Assembly (NCBI GenBank): GCA_049487715.1
Contig: CP150570.1
Coordinates: forward strand, 555,062-619,061
DNA length: 64,000 nucleotides
Reading direction: 5' to 3'
From: Pycnococcus provasolii
Taxonomy: Eukaryota > Chlorophyta > Pseudoscourfieldiophyceae > Pseudoscourfieldiales
Made by a program: the position numbers and the translations under genes. Positions 1 through 9,746 of the stretch are shown in pieces. Numbering within the stretch: position 1 is the stretch's first letter; each line of letters begins with the position of its first letter. The notes under the pieces were generated by a model. That model had not been told where the DNA came from. It saw nothing but the letters and a program-made list of their open reading frames with translations, and made no database searches.

Positions 1-11
1 AAGGCGAGTTC

Positions 12-3000
12 TCAGTTCTCGCCGCTGCCCTCCGTGCCGCTCGGACTGCTCGTCAAACCGCTGCTCAGTGGACTCGTCTCACCGCTCATTGTTGTCGAAG
101 TGGGCATCGAACTCGCACCCATGCCGCTCAGTGGCGTCGTGCTCTCCGTACCAGCAGCGTCGTGTGCGCGAGCCGCGGCAGCAGCCGCGACGCGCGCGGC
201 AGCTGCCGCAGCACGGGCGGCACCATCCGCGTCGTCGTCGTCCGTCGTCGTCGTCGTCGTCGTCGTCGGAGCGTCAGCCGGCGGGTCAGGCCTTGCCTCT
301 CCTCGTATTCGCTCAATGTCCTCCGCAAGCGCACGCTCGCGCTTCTTGAAGAACTCCTCGCGCTGCTGTCTTGCAGCCTCTTGTGCAGCCGCCTCCGCCT
401 GCAGGCCAGAGAGCTCCTCGCGCTGAACGCGCTTACGCCATGCCGCGTCGAGCTCCATCAGCTGGCGCTCACGCTCCACTGTCAGCGCAGTCATCACCGC
501 CTCGTGCTGACGACCGTTCTCGCCGTCGAGAGCTGCGACGCGGTCCAGCAGCTCCTCGCGAAGTTTGCGGAATCGGCTGCGCTCGTCCTCTTCCGTCGAC
601 TTCTGAGCGTCCAGAAGGCTGCTCGCTCGGTCGATGCGGCTTCGGCTCTCCTTCGCAGCCTTAAGCGTTTCTGCAATCAGCTCCTCGTCCAGCTTCCGTG
701 CCTGATCGAGCTGCAGACTCTCAAGCATCGCAGTGCGCACATCCTTCGCCGCCGCGTTGCTCATGTTCACCTGCTCGCGCTTGATAGCCATCAGCAGCTC
801 CGCCTTTCGTTTCTCCCAAAGCACCTTCGCTTCCAGCTCGTCGCGCGCCGATATCGCGTGCTCGCGCGCCGATCTTGCCTCATCCAACCTCTGCAGACGT
901 CCCATTTCCGAACTCTTCTGCGACGCGCGAAGCTCCTCGAGCGCGGAGCCCAGCTCGAGCTTCGCGCGCTCGCTGTGGATGCGCTCGCGCTGCTCGCGCT
1001 CCTCAATCACAGCCGCCGTCTTCGCCTCCTCCTCAATCGCCGCGCGCTGCAGCGCTCGCTCGCGCTCCACCTTCGCCATCTCCGCGATGTAGTCGCGCTC
1101 TCGACGGTGCAACTCCACCTCCACGCCTGATCGCGCGGCGTCCTCCTCCTGCTTCTTTGCCACGCGTGCACGGCGAGCAAGAACGTACTTGCGCCGCAGC
1201 GCGTCCTCCGCATCCTGCGAGTTCCACTCCGCCTCCTTCTCGACGCGCCTTGTCTCATTCTGTGCCACCCACGTGTCGACGGTAGACTGGGCAACCTTCA
1301 GCGCCTCCGCCTGCGCCTCCTCATCCTCGAGAGCAGCCATTCGCTGCTGTGCCTGCAGCTCAAGGCTGCGTAGCGCATGCTCCTCCGCGCTCGCGCGAAG
1401 GTCACTCGCCATGCGCGACTGCGTTCGCTCTGCGGACTCCTTGAGCCGCGCAAGCTCGAGCTCGCGCGTCTGCCGCATCTGCAGCAGCTGCGCGCGCCGG
1501 CTGCTCTCGATGAGCTCAATCTGGCGAAGCCGCTCCTCTTTGTTGCGATCGTCCGCCGCTCGTCTCTCCGAAAGCAGCTCGCTCTCACGTCTCGCAGCCT
1601 CTGCGTTTCGTTCGCGCTCGAGCTCCGCGAGGCGGACGCGCTCGTGGTTCCACTCCGACTCCAGCGACGCGAGCGCGGCATTGCGCTCCGCGAGGCCTTG
1701 CGCAATGCGCTTGCGCGTCAGCAGCGCCGCTTCCTCCGCGGCTATGCGCTCGCGCTCCGCCGCGGCAAGATTCACCGCCTTCACAGGGTAGTGCGTGAAC
1801 TCGGGGTAGCTCGCACCTCGCTTGCCCAATGGCACCGCAGCTCGTCGGACGGGCATCAGAGCGTCGGGCGTGCTCTGCCGAAGCGCGTACGCAAGGCGAA
1901 TCACGCCGTTCGTGTCCACGGCACAAGGTCGGCGACACATGCGCCTAACCTCGTCGGGCGGCGGCGCGGAGCCTGCTTGGCCCCTGCAGCATCGGATCAG
2001 GTTCTCGCGCATGAGGATGAGGAACGCGACCGCGACGAAGCCAACCATCGCTACGTCGGATGCCATGCAGTGATCCCACACCTTGCACCACTCGCGCTGT
2101 GCAAACACCTCGCTGAGCGACGTCTGCATCAGCGTCCAGATGAGCTTCGTCGGCTGGCCCTTGCCCACCTTCACGAGCGTGTCGTACAGTCCACCGTCGT
2201 GGTGTGCAAGCACGTGCTCGATCGCCTGCAGTGCAGGCATCGGCGGCGCGGGGTAGAGCTCACACCAGTCGCCGAACCAGCTACTGAGCAGAGTCGCGAG
2301 CGACTCGAAGCACGTCAGTTCGTCGGCGCCGAACAGCTTCACGAACGGGAACACGAGCGCTGGGAGGTAGGCAGTTTCCGCGAACACTTCACTCCAGTGC
2401 GCGAGCTTGCTTAGCGTTCGCTGCAGCCTCCCGAACACAGCCTTGTCGTCGATGGGATGCGTCACGTTGAGGCTCTCATAGGCAGGATGAATGCCGCGCA
2501 TTCCAAGCGCGTCGAATGCCTCGTGGTGCTGCGGGCACTGCAGCAGTGTTCGCCAGATGAACGTGCGGTATCTTGCCGGAAATTCGCCATACGCCTGCAG
2601 CAGTGACTGCAGGCGCTCGGGCGCGGGCGCGCGGATCGCCGTTTCGTCAACGTGCGAGGAACCGGTAGGGATCGCGGCGTCGCTTGCGGGCTGCGTCCAC
2701 GACGGCGCGGGGCGCGGCTTCGCACGCATGGCGCCTACCACGCCAGGTGGTGGGATGGTGTTCGCGTCGTCCATTGCCCTGGCGGCGGCAGCCACCTCTG
2801 TGGCTGTCGCGGTGCCGACGGACTTGGGATTGGTCGAAGCACAGTGCCTGACGAGATCCCAAAGCTCGATGCTCGTTCCGTCGGTCGTAACGACAGCTGC
2901 GTACCTTCCATCGCTGCGCACCGCCAGGGCATCCACGCATCCGCACGCGTCGCCTGGCGCAAAGTCGCCAAGCAGCGACTGATTCTCGCACCCAAGCACG

Positions 3001-3980
3001 CGCACGTGGCCGTCGGCGCACGCCAGAACGGCCGTGGTGCCGTCGGCGAGGAACGAGATGTGGCTGATTCCACCACCTTCGAGGCGAGGCACTGCAAGGT
3101 GCCTGGGTGGGTGGTCCGGCTGCGCGAGGTCGAAAATGCTCACGTGAGGCGTACTCGCGGAGCCAGCGGCAAGCCACCTCCTCTTCGGCGAGACGGCGAA
3201 GCACGCGTAGCTTGGGCTGGGCATGTCGTCGTCGTCGCCTGAGGCGGCACCGCCGAGCCTCGCCTTGAGCGTGAGCCTCCTCGCGTCCCATACCCAGAAC
3301 TCTCCGTTGCGGAAAGCGGTGACGATGCTTTCGTCTCGCGGCGAGAAGGCGACTCCCTGCGCGCCGTACGGCCCTGCTCCAAGGACACGAAGTCGCGCGA
3401 GCGTGCGCGCGTCCCAGAGGATGAGGCTATCGTTTGACTGGCTTACGAGCAGGCGTCCGTCCGGGCTCACGGAGAGCGCGGTGACTGCGCACCTGTGCCC
3501 CGCGAGCGTTGCTGTAGCACTTGACGTTGTGTCGAACACGCGCACGGTTCTGTCCGCGAACGCGACAAATACGCTCGACTTGGTGGCCGCGCGTCCGAAG
3601 GTCATTGCGGTTCCGGCGTGGTGCACGTTGGCGAGCAGCGCGTACCTGTTTTGCCTTACGTGTGTTGCGTAGACGCGCCCTCTGTTGTCGACCGTGGCCA
3701 AAGTAGCGCCATCCTCCGCGAACGCGACACTTGTGAACGTGGCCGGCCTGTTTCCTTGCAAGGCTGCGTTGAACGTCGTGGTAAGTCCTGTTGGTGTGGG
3801 CGTCGGTCTTCGCGTCCACACGCGTCCGAACGAGCCTGCAAAAACACACGTGTACGGCGTGCGGGCGGTAAACACACGTGTAATCGCAGAGGACTTGACA
3901 AGTATGGATGGTCCTCCGGTGGAAGTGCCACCCATGTCGTCCATAGCTTTGACTACTGACGACTTGGACGGGAGCACCAT
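12..3980 (-). CDS. TBC1D31: TBC1D31/WDR67-like WD40-TBC-coiled-coil protein
   Basis: The 1322-residue product has WD40-like repeats (about residues 30-400), a TBC domain (about 465-690) and a long charged coiled coil (about 730-1240), then a Thr/Asp/Ala-rich low-complexity tail. This order matches TBC1D31 (WDR67), a centrosome/centriolar-satellite protein linked to ciliogenesis. The TBC region starts at the motif YGEFPARYRTFIW, and I do not see the usual IxxDxxR arginine finger or YxQ, so GAP activity is doubtful. The frame stays open to 4004 only through a GTG. The first ATG, at 3980, is therefore taken as the start. The stop (TGA) is 12 bases from the window edge and the gene looks complete. 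It diverges from MRE11 across a 620-bp promoter region. A large open frame on the opposite strand is a codon-bias shadow. Confidence 0.85.
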   Translation of the reverse strand: MVLPSKSSVVKAMDDMGGTSTGGPSILVKSSAITRVFTARTPYTCVFAGSFGRVWTRRPTPTPTGLTTTFNAALQGNRPATFTSVAFAEDGATLATVDNRGRVYATHVRQNRYALLANVHHAGTAMTFGRAATKSSVFVAFADRTVRVFDTTSSATATLAGHRCAVTALSVSPDGRLLVSQSNDSLILWDARTLARLRVLGAGPYGAQGVAFSPRDESIVTAFRNGEFWVWDARRLTLKARLGGAASGDDDDMPSPSYACFAVSPKRRWLAAGSASTPHVSIFDLAQPDHPPRHLAVPRLEGGGISHISFLADGTTAVLACADGHVRVLGCENQSLLGDFAPGDACGCVDALAVRSDGRYAAVVTTDGTSIELWDLVRHCASTNPKSVGTATATEVAAAARAMDDANTIPPPGVVGAMRAKPRPAPSWTQPASDAAIPTGSSHVDETAIRAPAPERLQSLLQAYGEFPARYRTFIWRTLLQCPQHHEAFDALGMRGIHPAYESLNVTHPIDDKAVFGRLQRTLSKLAHWSEVFAETAYLPALVFPFVKLFGADELTCFESLATLLSSWFGDWCELYPAPPMPALQAIEHVLAHHDGGLYDTLVKVGKGQPTKLIWTLMQTSLSEVFAQREWCKVWDHCMASDVAMVGFVAVAFLILMRENLIRCCRGQAGSAPPPDEVRRMCRRPCAVDTNGVIRLAYALRQSTPDALMPVRRAAVPLGKRGASYPEFTHYPVKAVNLAAAERERIAAEEAALLTRKRIAQGLAERNAALASLESEWNHERVRLAELERERNAEAARRESELLSERRAADDRNKEERLRQIELIESSRRAQLLQMRQTRELELARLKESAERTQSRMASDLRASAEEHALRSLELQAQQRMAALEDEEAQAEALKVAQSTVDTWVAQNETRRVEKEAEWNSQDAEDALRRKYVLARRARVAKKQEEDAARSGVEVELHRRERDYIAEMAKVERERALQRAAIEEEAKTAAVIEEREQRERIHSERAKLELGSALEELRASQKSSEMGRLQRLDEARSAREHAISARDELEAKVLWEKRKAELLMAIKREQVNMSNAAAKDVRTAMLESLQLDQARKLDEELIAETLKAAKESRSRIDRASSLLDAQKSTEEDERSRFRKLREELLDRVAALDGENGRQHEAVMTALTVERERQLMELDAAWRKRVQREELSGLQAEAAAQEAARQQREEFFKKRERALAEDIERIRGEARPDPPADAPTTTTTTTTDDDDADGAARAAAAAARVAAAAAARAHDAAGTESTTPLSGMGASSMPTSTTMSGETSPLSSGLTSSPSGTEGSGEN

Positions 3981-4176
3981 GGAGCGTGTGCTGGAAAGAA
4001 ACACTGCTTTGTGAGGGAGCTTTCCAAAGCGTGTATATTCGTGTTAAGAAAACGCTGGTCCCCGGGGGGTGAGAAAATTCAAACTTCGAGAGTGGACCTC
4101 CCTGGTACCACCTCCGGGATCCCCCCTGACACCTGGTGGAATCCTCGCAGCCTTTCACAGTTCACATGAACAGGAA

Positions 4177-4229
4177 CAGGTGCGAGAACAGGTGCGAGGA
4201 CAGGTGGACAGGTGGTGCGAGAACAGGTG
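4177..4229. promoter_or_regulatory. Cluster of five CAGGTG E-box-like hexamers
   Basis: CAGGTG occurs at 4177, 4189, 4201, 4209 and 4224, embedded in a degenerate tandem of units like gaacaggtgcga. It sits between the divergent TBC1D31 and MRE11 starts. It could be a bHLH-type binding cluster or simply a short tandem repeat. No factor can be assigned from sequence. Confidence 0.35.
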
Positions 4230-4332
4230 GTGCCAGGACCTGGTGCCAGGGAAATCCGGAACGCCAAAGAGGGGATCCCCCGCGGGCAGCCGAGGGGGGC
4301 AACGGCTCTGTGGCAGCTCTGTGGCATGGCAT

Positions 4333-4372
4333 GGTTAGGGTTCGGGTTAGGGTTAGGGTTCGGGTTCGGGTT
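4333..4372 (+). repeat. Interstitial telomere-like tract (GGTTAGGG/GGTTCGGG)
   Basis: Six to seven TTAGGG or TTCGGG units in a row, G-rich on the plus strand, in the TBC1D31-MRE11 spacer. The same unit forms the terminal telomere of this chromosome. Confidence 0.9.
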
Positions 4373-4494
4373 CAGAGCTTGCAGGAGGTTACCCGTTTTT
4401 GTTTTGAGGGGTTTTCGCTTTTTCCTTTTTTTGGATTTCCCCCGGGGGGGTTGTTCTTCTATGTGATTTTGATTTTAGGGTGGTCAAGAATACA

Positions 4495-4543
4495 TAGGGT
4501 TAGGGTTAGGATTCGGGTTTAGGGTTAGGGTTCGGGTTCGGGT
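4495..4543 (+). repeat. Interstitial telomere-like tract upstream of MRE11
   Basis: Eight or so degenerate TTAGGG/TTCGGG units end about 60 bp before the MRE11 ATG at 4604. It is the second such tract in this spacer and lies at promoter distance from the start codon. Confidence 0.9.
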
Positions 4544-4603
4544 GTCTGCTCTCCTTTTTTAGTTTTTTCTTTCGCGCCCCTTCCCTCCCTGCTTTCGTAG
4601 TCT

Positions 4604-6778
4604 ATGGGTTCTGGCTCGGCGGCGAAGCAGGCGTCATTCCCCCTCGCTGAATCTTGCTCTGATATCATTTTATGGCGCCCAGCCGCTCAGGACGCTCACA
4701 TGCTGCACATGCGCCTGCTTCATCATCCAGGAGTTGGAGGGTTAGGGTCCTCTGGTGGTGGTGCTGGTGCTGGTGACTTGAATACTTTGCGTATTGTGGT
4801 TGCTACCGATAACCACCTGGGATTCCTCGAGAGGGACATCATACGCCACGCGGATCCGTTCGAAGCGTTCGAGGAGGTGCTCGCATACGCACAAGAAAAC
4901 GCGGCGGACTGCGTGCTGCTTGGGGGAGACCTCTTCCACGAAAATAGGCCGTCGAGATCCACGCTCGTGAAAACGATTGAACTATTCACCAAGTACTGCA
5001 TGGGAGAACGAGCGTCTCATCTGCAGGTGCTCTCCGACCAAGCCATCAACTTCCCGTCCACAGGCTCGGCGAACTTCGAAGATCCGAACTACAACGTGTC
5101 TATGCCCGTATTCATCATACACGGAAACCACGACGACCCCGCGGGAACGGAGAACATATCCGCGCTCGACGTGCTCGCATCCGCGCGCGTGCTCAACTAC
5201 TTTGGTAAGACGGAAATCGCCGCGGGTGCGCACGCCGGGAAAATACCCGTGCACCCCGTGCTATTAGGCAAGGGGAAGACGCGAGTCGCGCTGTACGGGC
5301 TTGGGAACGTCAGAGACGAGCGACTCAGCCGCGTGTTCCTGCAGCAGAACATCACGTGGGTGCGCCCCGAACACACGCCGGAAAGCCCGGAAATATCCGA
5401 CTGGCTGAATATCATGACAATACACCAGAACCGCGTTTTCCACGGGTCAGGGCATACCAGCGCCATCGACGAAAATTGGCTGCCGCGCTGGCTTGACCTC
5501 GTCGTCTGGGGCCACGAGCACGAATGCAAGCTCGGCGATCAGCCGTCGTCGTCTTCTGCAGCACACCATGCGCCCAGATCCAAAACCGGAGGTCGCAACA
5601 AGCCTCGCGCTCGCAAGGACGACGTCGACGACGAGGCGATGCAAGAGACAGACTTCGAGGTATTCCAGCCCGGAAGTAGCTGCGCAATCCAGCTCAGCGA
5701 GGGCGAGGCTCGTAAAAAGCACTTCATGTCGCTGGACATCCAGGGAACGAGCTACAAGGCGACGTACATACCCTTCAGCAAAGTCCGCCCGTTCGCATTC
5801 GAGACAGTGGCGCTGCGTGACCACGCGGACGAGATTGATGCCGAGGATCCCAGATCGCTCGAGACGTTTCTCACGCGAAAGATTGAGCAGATGATCGCGG
5901 GCGTCGCGGGAACCTCCGGCGAACTGCCGCTCATTCGCTTGCGCGTTGACAGCACCGGATACACCACCGTAAACACCGCGCGATTCGGGCAAAAGTTTGT
6001 CGGGAAAATCGCAAATCCAGGGGACGTGCTCCTCTTTCACAGGAGAGCGCAGAGGCGTGCCGCCGGCGCTTCTGGTGGCGATGCCTCTGGTGCAGCCGCC
6101 GCAGATGAGGCACAGCAGGGAGGTGCCGCATCTGAACAAGATGTGCTGAATCAGGCGCGCGTCAACCGACTGATTACGAAGAACCTTCGCACGGACATGG
6201 AGCTGCTTGCCGTTGACGAGCTTGGGGACGCGTTGCAGGAATACGTAGCGCATGGTGAAATTCATGCCATTTCTTCGTTCGTGCAGAAGAAGCTGCAAGA
6301 ACTGCAAAAAAAGCTTGGGGCGTCGAACGCTTCTTTTTCTACGGAGAAAGAGGTGGCGGCTGCCGCAGCCGCGGCAGCTAAGGAGCTGCATGCTGGAGGC
6401 CCTGCAGGTGCTGCCGCCGCCGCAGCGGCGGAAGCACCGAAGAAGCCGGCGCCAGCCAAGAAGGCGCCAGCCAAGAAGGCGCCGGCGCGCAAGGCGCCGG
6501 CGCGCAAGCGCAAGGCGGACGACAGCGACGACGACGACGACTTCGGCGACGACGACGATGACAGCGACGACGACGACGTTGTCCCTGAGCCGCGCTCGCG
6601 GACGCGGCGCGCGGCGGCGGCGAAGGTGGTGGTGGACCTGATGGAGGAGGAGGACGACGACGACAACAACGACGGTGGTGCCGGTGGTGGCGACGACGAC
6701 ATCGACGACGACGACGACGATGACGACTTTGGGGTGGTGAGGTCGACGCGACTTACGCAGAGGCGTGGGCGACGCTGA
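4604..6778 (+). CDS. MRE11: MRE11 double-strand-break repair nuclease
   Basis: The 724-residue protein carries the metallophosphoesterase signatures of MRE11: VATDNHLG (D69, H71), GGDLFHEN (D109, H112), GNHD (174-177) and WGHEHE (H304, H306), followed by the capping domain to about residue 590. MRE11 with RAD50 and NBS1 binds and resects DNA ends and acts at telomeres. The C-terminus (about 610-724) is Ala/Lys/Arg-rich with PAKKAPAKKAPARK repeats and then Asp/Glu runs. This tail and the 3'UTR recur in the subtelomeric SCC2-like gene at about 61.25-61.61 kb. Start choice: ATG 4604 is first; ATG 4700 is an alternative, since conserved sequence begins near residue 60. The disordered tail resembles the basic DNA-binding tails of other MRE11s, but its acidic runs are unusual. 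Confidence 0.95.
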   Translation: MGSGSAAKQASFPLAESCSDIILWRPAAQDAHMLHMRLLHHPGVGGLGSSGGGAGAGDLNTLRIVVATDNHLGFLERDIIRHADPFEAFEEVLAYAQENAADCVLLGGDLFHENRPSRSTLVKTIELFTKYCMGERASHLQVLSDQAINFPSTGSANFEDPNYNVSMPVFIIHGNHDDPAGTENISALDVLASARVLNYFGKTEIAAGAHAGKIPVHPVLLGKGKTRVALYGLGNVRDERLSRVFLQQNITWVRPEHTPESPEISDWLNIMTIHQNRVFHGSGHTSAIDENWLPRWLDLVVWGHEHECKLGDQPSSSSAAHHAPRSKTGGRNKPRARKDDVDDEAMQETDFEVFQPGSSCAIQLSEGEARKKHFMSLDIQGTSYKATYIPFSKVRPFAFETVALRDHADEIDAEDPRSLETFLTRKIEQMIAGVAGTSGELPLIRLRVDSTGYTTVNTARFGQKFVGKIANPGDVLLFHRRAQRRAAGASGGDASGAAAADEAQQGGAASEQDVLNQARVNRLITKNLRTDMELLAVDELGDALQEYVAHGEIHAISSFVQKKLQELQKKLGASNASFSTEKEVAAAAAAAAKELHAGGPAGAAAAAAAEAPKKPAPAKKAPAKKAPARKAPARKRKADDSDDDDDFGDDDDDSDDDDVVPEPRSRTRRAAAAKVVVDLMEEEDDDDNNDGGAGGGDDDIDDDDDDDDFGVVRSTRLTQRRGRR

Positions 6779-6913
6779 GACGAAGGCTGCCATCGAGGCG
6801 GCGCCGTCGCGCCTTGTTGCGCGGCTCGATTGGAGTCGCCCAGGCGCGCTTTACTTGTTGTATTTCCTCAGATGATGTAAATAAATGAAAGATTTTTTTG
6901 ACGCAGAAATGAA
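6490..6913 (+). repeat. Segmental duplication copy A: MRE11 tail plus 3'UTR
   Basis: This stretch covers the last codons of MRE11 and the following non-coding DNA through the TGTAA/AATAAA region. It matches 61246-61614 closely in the same orientation, including non-coding words such as gacgaaggctgcca, ttgcgccttgttgcgcgg and gatttttttgacgcag. Differences are mostly in-frame indels in the Asp-rich codons plus an indel in the UTR. Confidence 0.93.
6876..6880 (+). terminator. TGTAA poly(A) signal, MRE11
   Basis: TGTAA lies about 98 nt after the stop, overlapping an aaataaa. TGTAA is the poly(A) signal described for chlorophyte algae. Confidence 0.55.
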
Positions 6914-7278
6914 AAAAATCTTTTCCCAAAACCACGACCATGACGACTTGCACGTCCCTCCCGTGACCAAGTTCTTATAGTTGACGCCTTCCAGAGACCA
7001 GAGCCTTGCACGTTCCACTCGAGGTTGTCGTTTCCTTCTTTGTTCACGTTCCTGTCCCGTCTGCATCTTGAACTCGTGCGTATTAGGAGTGGTGGACTGG
7101 TGAAAAGTCAGTTATTGACCATTGACAATGCAATTATAGGTAGGGTGAAAAAAAAATCCTGAATCTGATGCTTACTATTCCCTAATTCCTCAAATCCCTT
7201 AATAGTTCCCTTGGCTATTCTTTTTTAATTTCAGATATTTCTACGATAGTCACTACTATCTGTCCCTTTTAACCTTGA
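6914..7278. other. Intergenic, no gene seen
   Basis: AT-richer spacer between the MRE11 3'UTR and the 3' end of the DUF285 array. Only short unsupported frames are present. Confidence 0.6.
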
Positions 7279-8258
7279 TTAACCCATCGTTGCTTGTTTG
7301 TATTCCAAATAGAAATCGACTGGCTTGTAAGCCTCCGTCATGGACTTGGCACCGATGAACATTTTATCCATGTCTTCCACCTTCGACGTGTCCCAGTTGC
7401 TGATATCCTGGTTGAACTTTTGGGCACTAGCGAACATTTCGGCCATGTTGGTCACCTTCGACACGTCCCAGTTGCTGATATCCTGGTTGAAAGCATCGGC
7501 ACCACTGAACATGCCGTACATGTTCTTCACCTCCGCCGTTTTCCATCCGCTGATATCCTGGTTGAAGGCTTTGGCACCATCGAACATACTAGCCATGCTT
7601 GTCACCTTCGACGTGTCCCAATTGCCCACAGGCTTGTTGAAGGCTGAGGCACCGCTGAACATATTGGACATGTCTGTCACCTTCGACGTGTCCCAGTAGC
7701 TGATATCCTCGTTGAAGGCTTTTGCACCGCTGAACATTCTAAACATATTCGTCACCTGCGACGTGTCCCAGTTGCTGACATCCTGGTTGAAGGCTTTGGC
7801 ACCATCGAACATACTAGCCATGCTTGTCACCTTCGACGTGTCCCAATTGCCCACAGGCTTGTTGAAGGCTGAGGCACCATAGAACATATCTTCCATGTTG
7901 GTTACCTTCGACGTGTCCCAGTAGTAGCTGATGGTTTGGTTGAAGGCTAAGGCACCATCGAACATCCTATTCATATTCGTCACCTGCGACGTGTCCCAGT
8001 AGCTGATATCCTGGTTGAAGGCTTTGACATCATAGAACATACTAGCCATGCTTGTCACCTTCGACGTGTCCCAATTGCCCACAGGCTTGTTGAAGGCTGA
8101 GGCACCGCTGAACATATTGGACATGTCTGTCACCTTCGACGTGTCCCAGTTGCTGATATCCTGGTTGAAGGCTTTGGCACCATAGAACATCCTATTCATA
8201 TTCGTCACCTTCGACGTTTCCCAATTGCCCACAGGCTTGTTGAAGGCTGAGGCATGGT
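7279..8258 (-). pseudogene. BspA-like DUF285 leucine-rich repeat array, 5' truncated
   Basis: About 13 tandem 25-residue repeats of the form MFxGAxAFNQDISxWDTSKV fill the frame, the hallmark of BspA-like/DUF285 (Mycoplasma-type lipoprotein) repeats, which are usually cell-surface or secreted. There is no ATG: the frame continues upstream of the GTG at 8232 ([12 protein letters not shown]) to about 8258, where repeat homology stops abruptly and a TAA follows. No signal peptide, membrane segment or Cys domain is attached. Three internal copies of the [24 protein letters not shown] unit are nearly identical at DNA level, which suggests recent internal duplication or gene conversion. The C-terminus ([15 protein letters not shown]) resembles the end of the decayed fragment at 31455-31701. 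It is either a truncated relic or an exon of a spliced gene whose 5' exons I cannot find. Confidence 0.8.
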
Positions 8259-9005
8259 GTCGCTCGCTCTCCGTCCGAAGCTCAAGGCCGGCCGCTTCGC
8301 CTTAGAACTGAGGTTGCCCACTTGAAACAAGGGGTGGGCCGCCGAACAAGATCAGGCAAAGGGATTAGTCGGTCCGTTGGTTAATAATTTGGTTTCTCCA
8401 ACCCCCCCCGCCAGTCGGCAACGGCAACGGTCTCGAGGAAAACCACAGAACACAGAACACAGAACACAGAACACAGAACACAGGTCTACGTCACCAACCC
8501 ATTTATCCTGAAACCCCTGATTGAAGGGTGGAAGCTCGGAAGGCCATTACAGTATTCAGTATTGGATAGTTCGGAGGAAAGTTGGTTGTCCAGAGAGCAC
8601 GAGGAACCTTGCTAGCTGGGCTCGGTGGCCTGCAGCCCCTCGGCTGGGAACCACCGTTGATCCAGCTCACAGCATTAACCGGCAGGCCGCTACCGCAGGG
8701 ATGCCTGTTAAGGTGGGCCTGTATTCCCTATGAGTGGTGGTATTGCGTGGCAAGGTAGTACTATAGTCTATAAACTTTCCATATGCGCCCTCGTTCGTCG
8801 CTTGCGCCTCCTCCCGGGACACATAACCCCTGTCAGCTTCCTCCTCGTCGCGCATTTCTGCGTTCTGCGTTCTGGCGACGCACTGCTTACATAGTAGTAG
8901 TAGTGCTCTGTAAGCTTACACTGCCACCCCCCCCTTAAGCTCTTGACACCTGCAGTAGTAGTAGTAGTACTGCGAATCATTCCACACATCAGCTTTTCTT
9001 TCACC
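8259..9005. other. Intergenic with heptanucleotide repeat
   Basis: No supported gene. It holds a (CACAGAA)n microsatellite, poly-C runs, and AGT trinucleotide repeats near 8893-8903 and 8953-8968, the last just upstream of the EF-hand gene. Confidence 0.6.
8444..8482 (+). repeat. (CACAGAA)n tandem repeat, about 5.5 copies
   Basis: Perfect 7-bp tandem repeat read directly in the sequence. Confidence 0.95.
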
Positions 9006-9548
9006 ATGGTGAAGAAGAAGTCGCTCGGCTCGACGGGCTCCAAGTACAGCAAGGTGCAGGTGATGCGCTTGAAGGATATCTTCGAAAAGCACGACCTCGA
9101 CAGGTCAGGTGAGGTTTCCATCGCCGAGCTGGTGCGCTCGATGGCAGGCACCAACTTGGAGAAGCAGAGCGAGGGCATGTTCAAGGCGCTCGACAAAGAC
9201 CAGAGTGGGAAGATCACGTTCGACGAGTACCTGCAGGTGTACTACCCGCACGCGAACAACGCCGAGCGCGAGACGATGATGTCGTGGTGCTACCCGAACA
9301 AGGCGCCCCCGAAGGAGGAGGCGAAGGTTTTGACCGCAGAGCAGATTGAGGAGATCACCTCCTTGTTTATTTTGTACGACACGGACAAGAGCGGCAACTT
9401 GTCACGGTTCGAGCTGGTGGAGGCGATGGTGAACAGCGGGTACGACGAGGACGAGGTGGAGGACTTGTTCGAGCTCTACGACACGGACAACTCGAACACC
9501 ATCACGCTGGAGGAGTTCGTCAAGCTCATGGAGAGCAGTTACCTGTAA
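9006..9548 (+). CDS. Four-EF-hand calcium-binding protein (calmodulin/centrin-like)
   Basis: A 180-residue protein with four canonical 12-residue loops: residues 30-41 (DLDRSGEVSIAE), 63-74 (DKDQSGKITFDE), 125-136 (DTDKSGNLSRFE) and 159-170 (DTDNSNTITLEE). Loops 1-3 have Gly at position 6. Loop 4 has Asn there, which may weaken binding. The start ATG lies in an ideal caccATGG context. The Lys-rich N-terminus and the long 50-residue linker between EF2 and EF3 differ from calmodulin itself. It is probably a cytosolic or flagellar Ca2+ sensor, but the partner is unknown. Confidence 0.9.
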   Translation: MVKKKSLGSTGSKYSKVQVMRLKDIFEKHDLDRSGEVSIAELVRSMAGTNLEKQSEGMFKALDKDQSGKITFDEYLQVYYPHANNAERETMMSWCYPNKAPPKEEAKVLTAEQIEEITSLFILYDTDKSGNLSRFELVEAMVNSGYDEDEVEDLFELYDTDNSNTITLEEFVKLMESSYL

Positions 9549-9609
9549 ACAACAAGCAAGGCACACCTTTCCATATGCACATTGGATTAGGGTATAAGAG
9601 CGCATGAGG

Positions 9610-9636
9610 ATTAGGGTTAGGGTTACGTCTAGGGTT
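9610..9636 (+). repeat. Interstitial telomere-like tract upstream of UTP15
   Basis: attagggttagggtta followed by further TAGGGTTA-type words, about 110 bp before the UTP15 ATG. Confidence 0.88.
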
Positions 9637-9746
9637 ATTAGGTATTGCCTCTCCGCACCCTCTCGGCGCCGCCACCTCGGGTCAGGGGGCGCTCTGTTCG
9701 GTTCCCTGGGCGCCTCCCATCCTGCTGCTGATAATACATAAGAAGA

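Noticed and set aside
162-1130. Long plus-strand open frame (322 codons) opposite TBC1D31
   Set aside because: It is rich in Arg/Leu with no domain, and arises from the GC-rich codon pattern of the coiled coil on the other strand.
5447-6793. 448-codon minus-strand frame opposite MRE11
   Set aside because: Antisense of Asp/Lys codons gives runs of Val and Leu; the MRE11 nuclease motifs on the plus strand are decisive.
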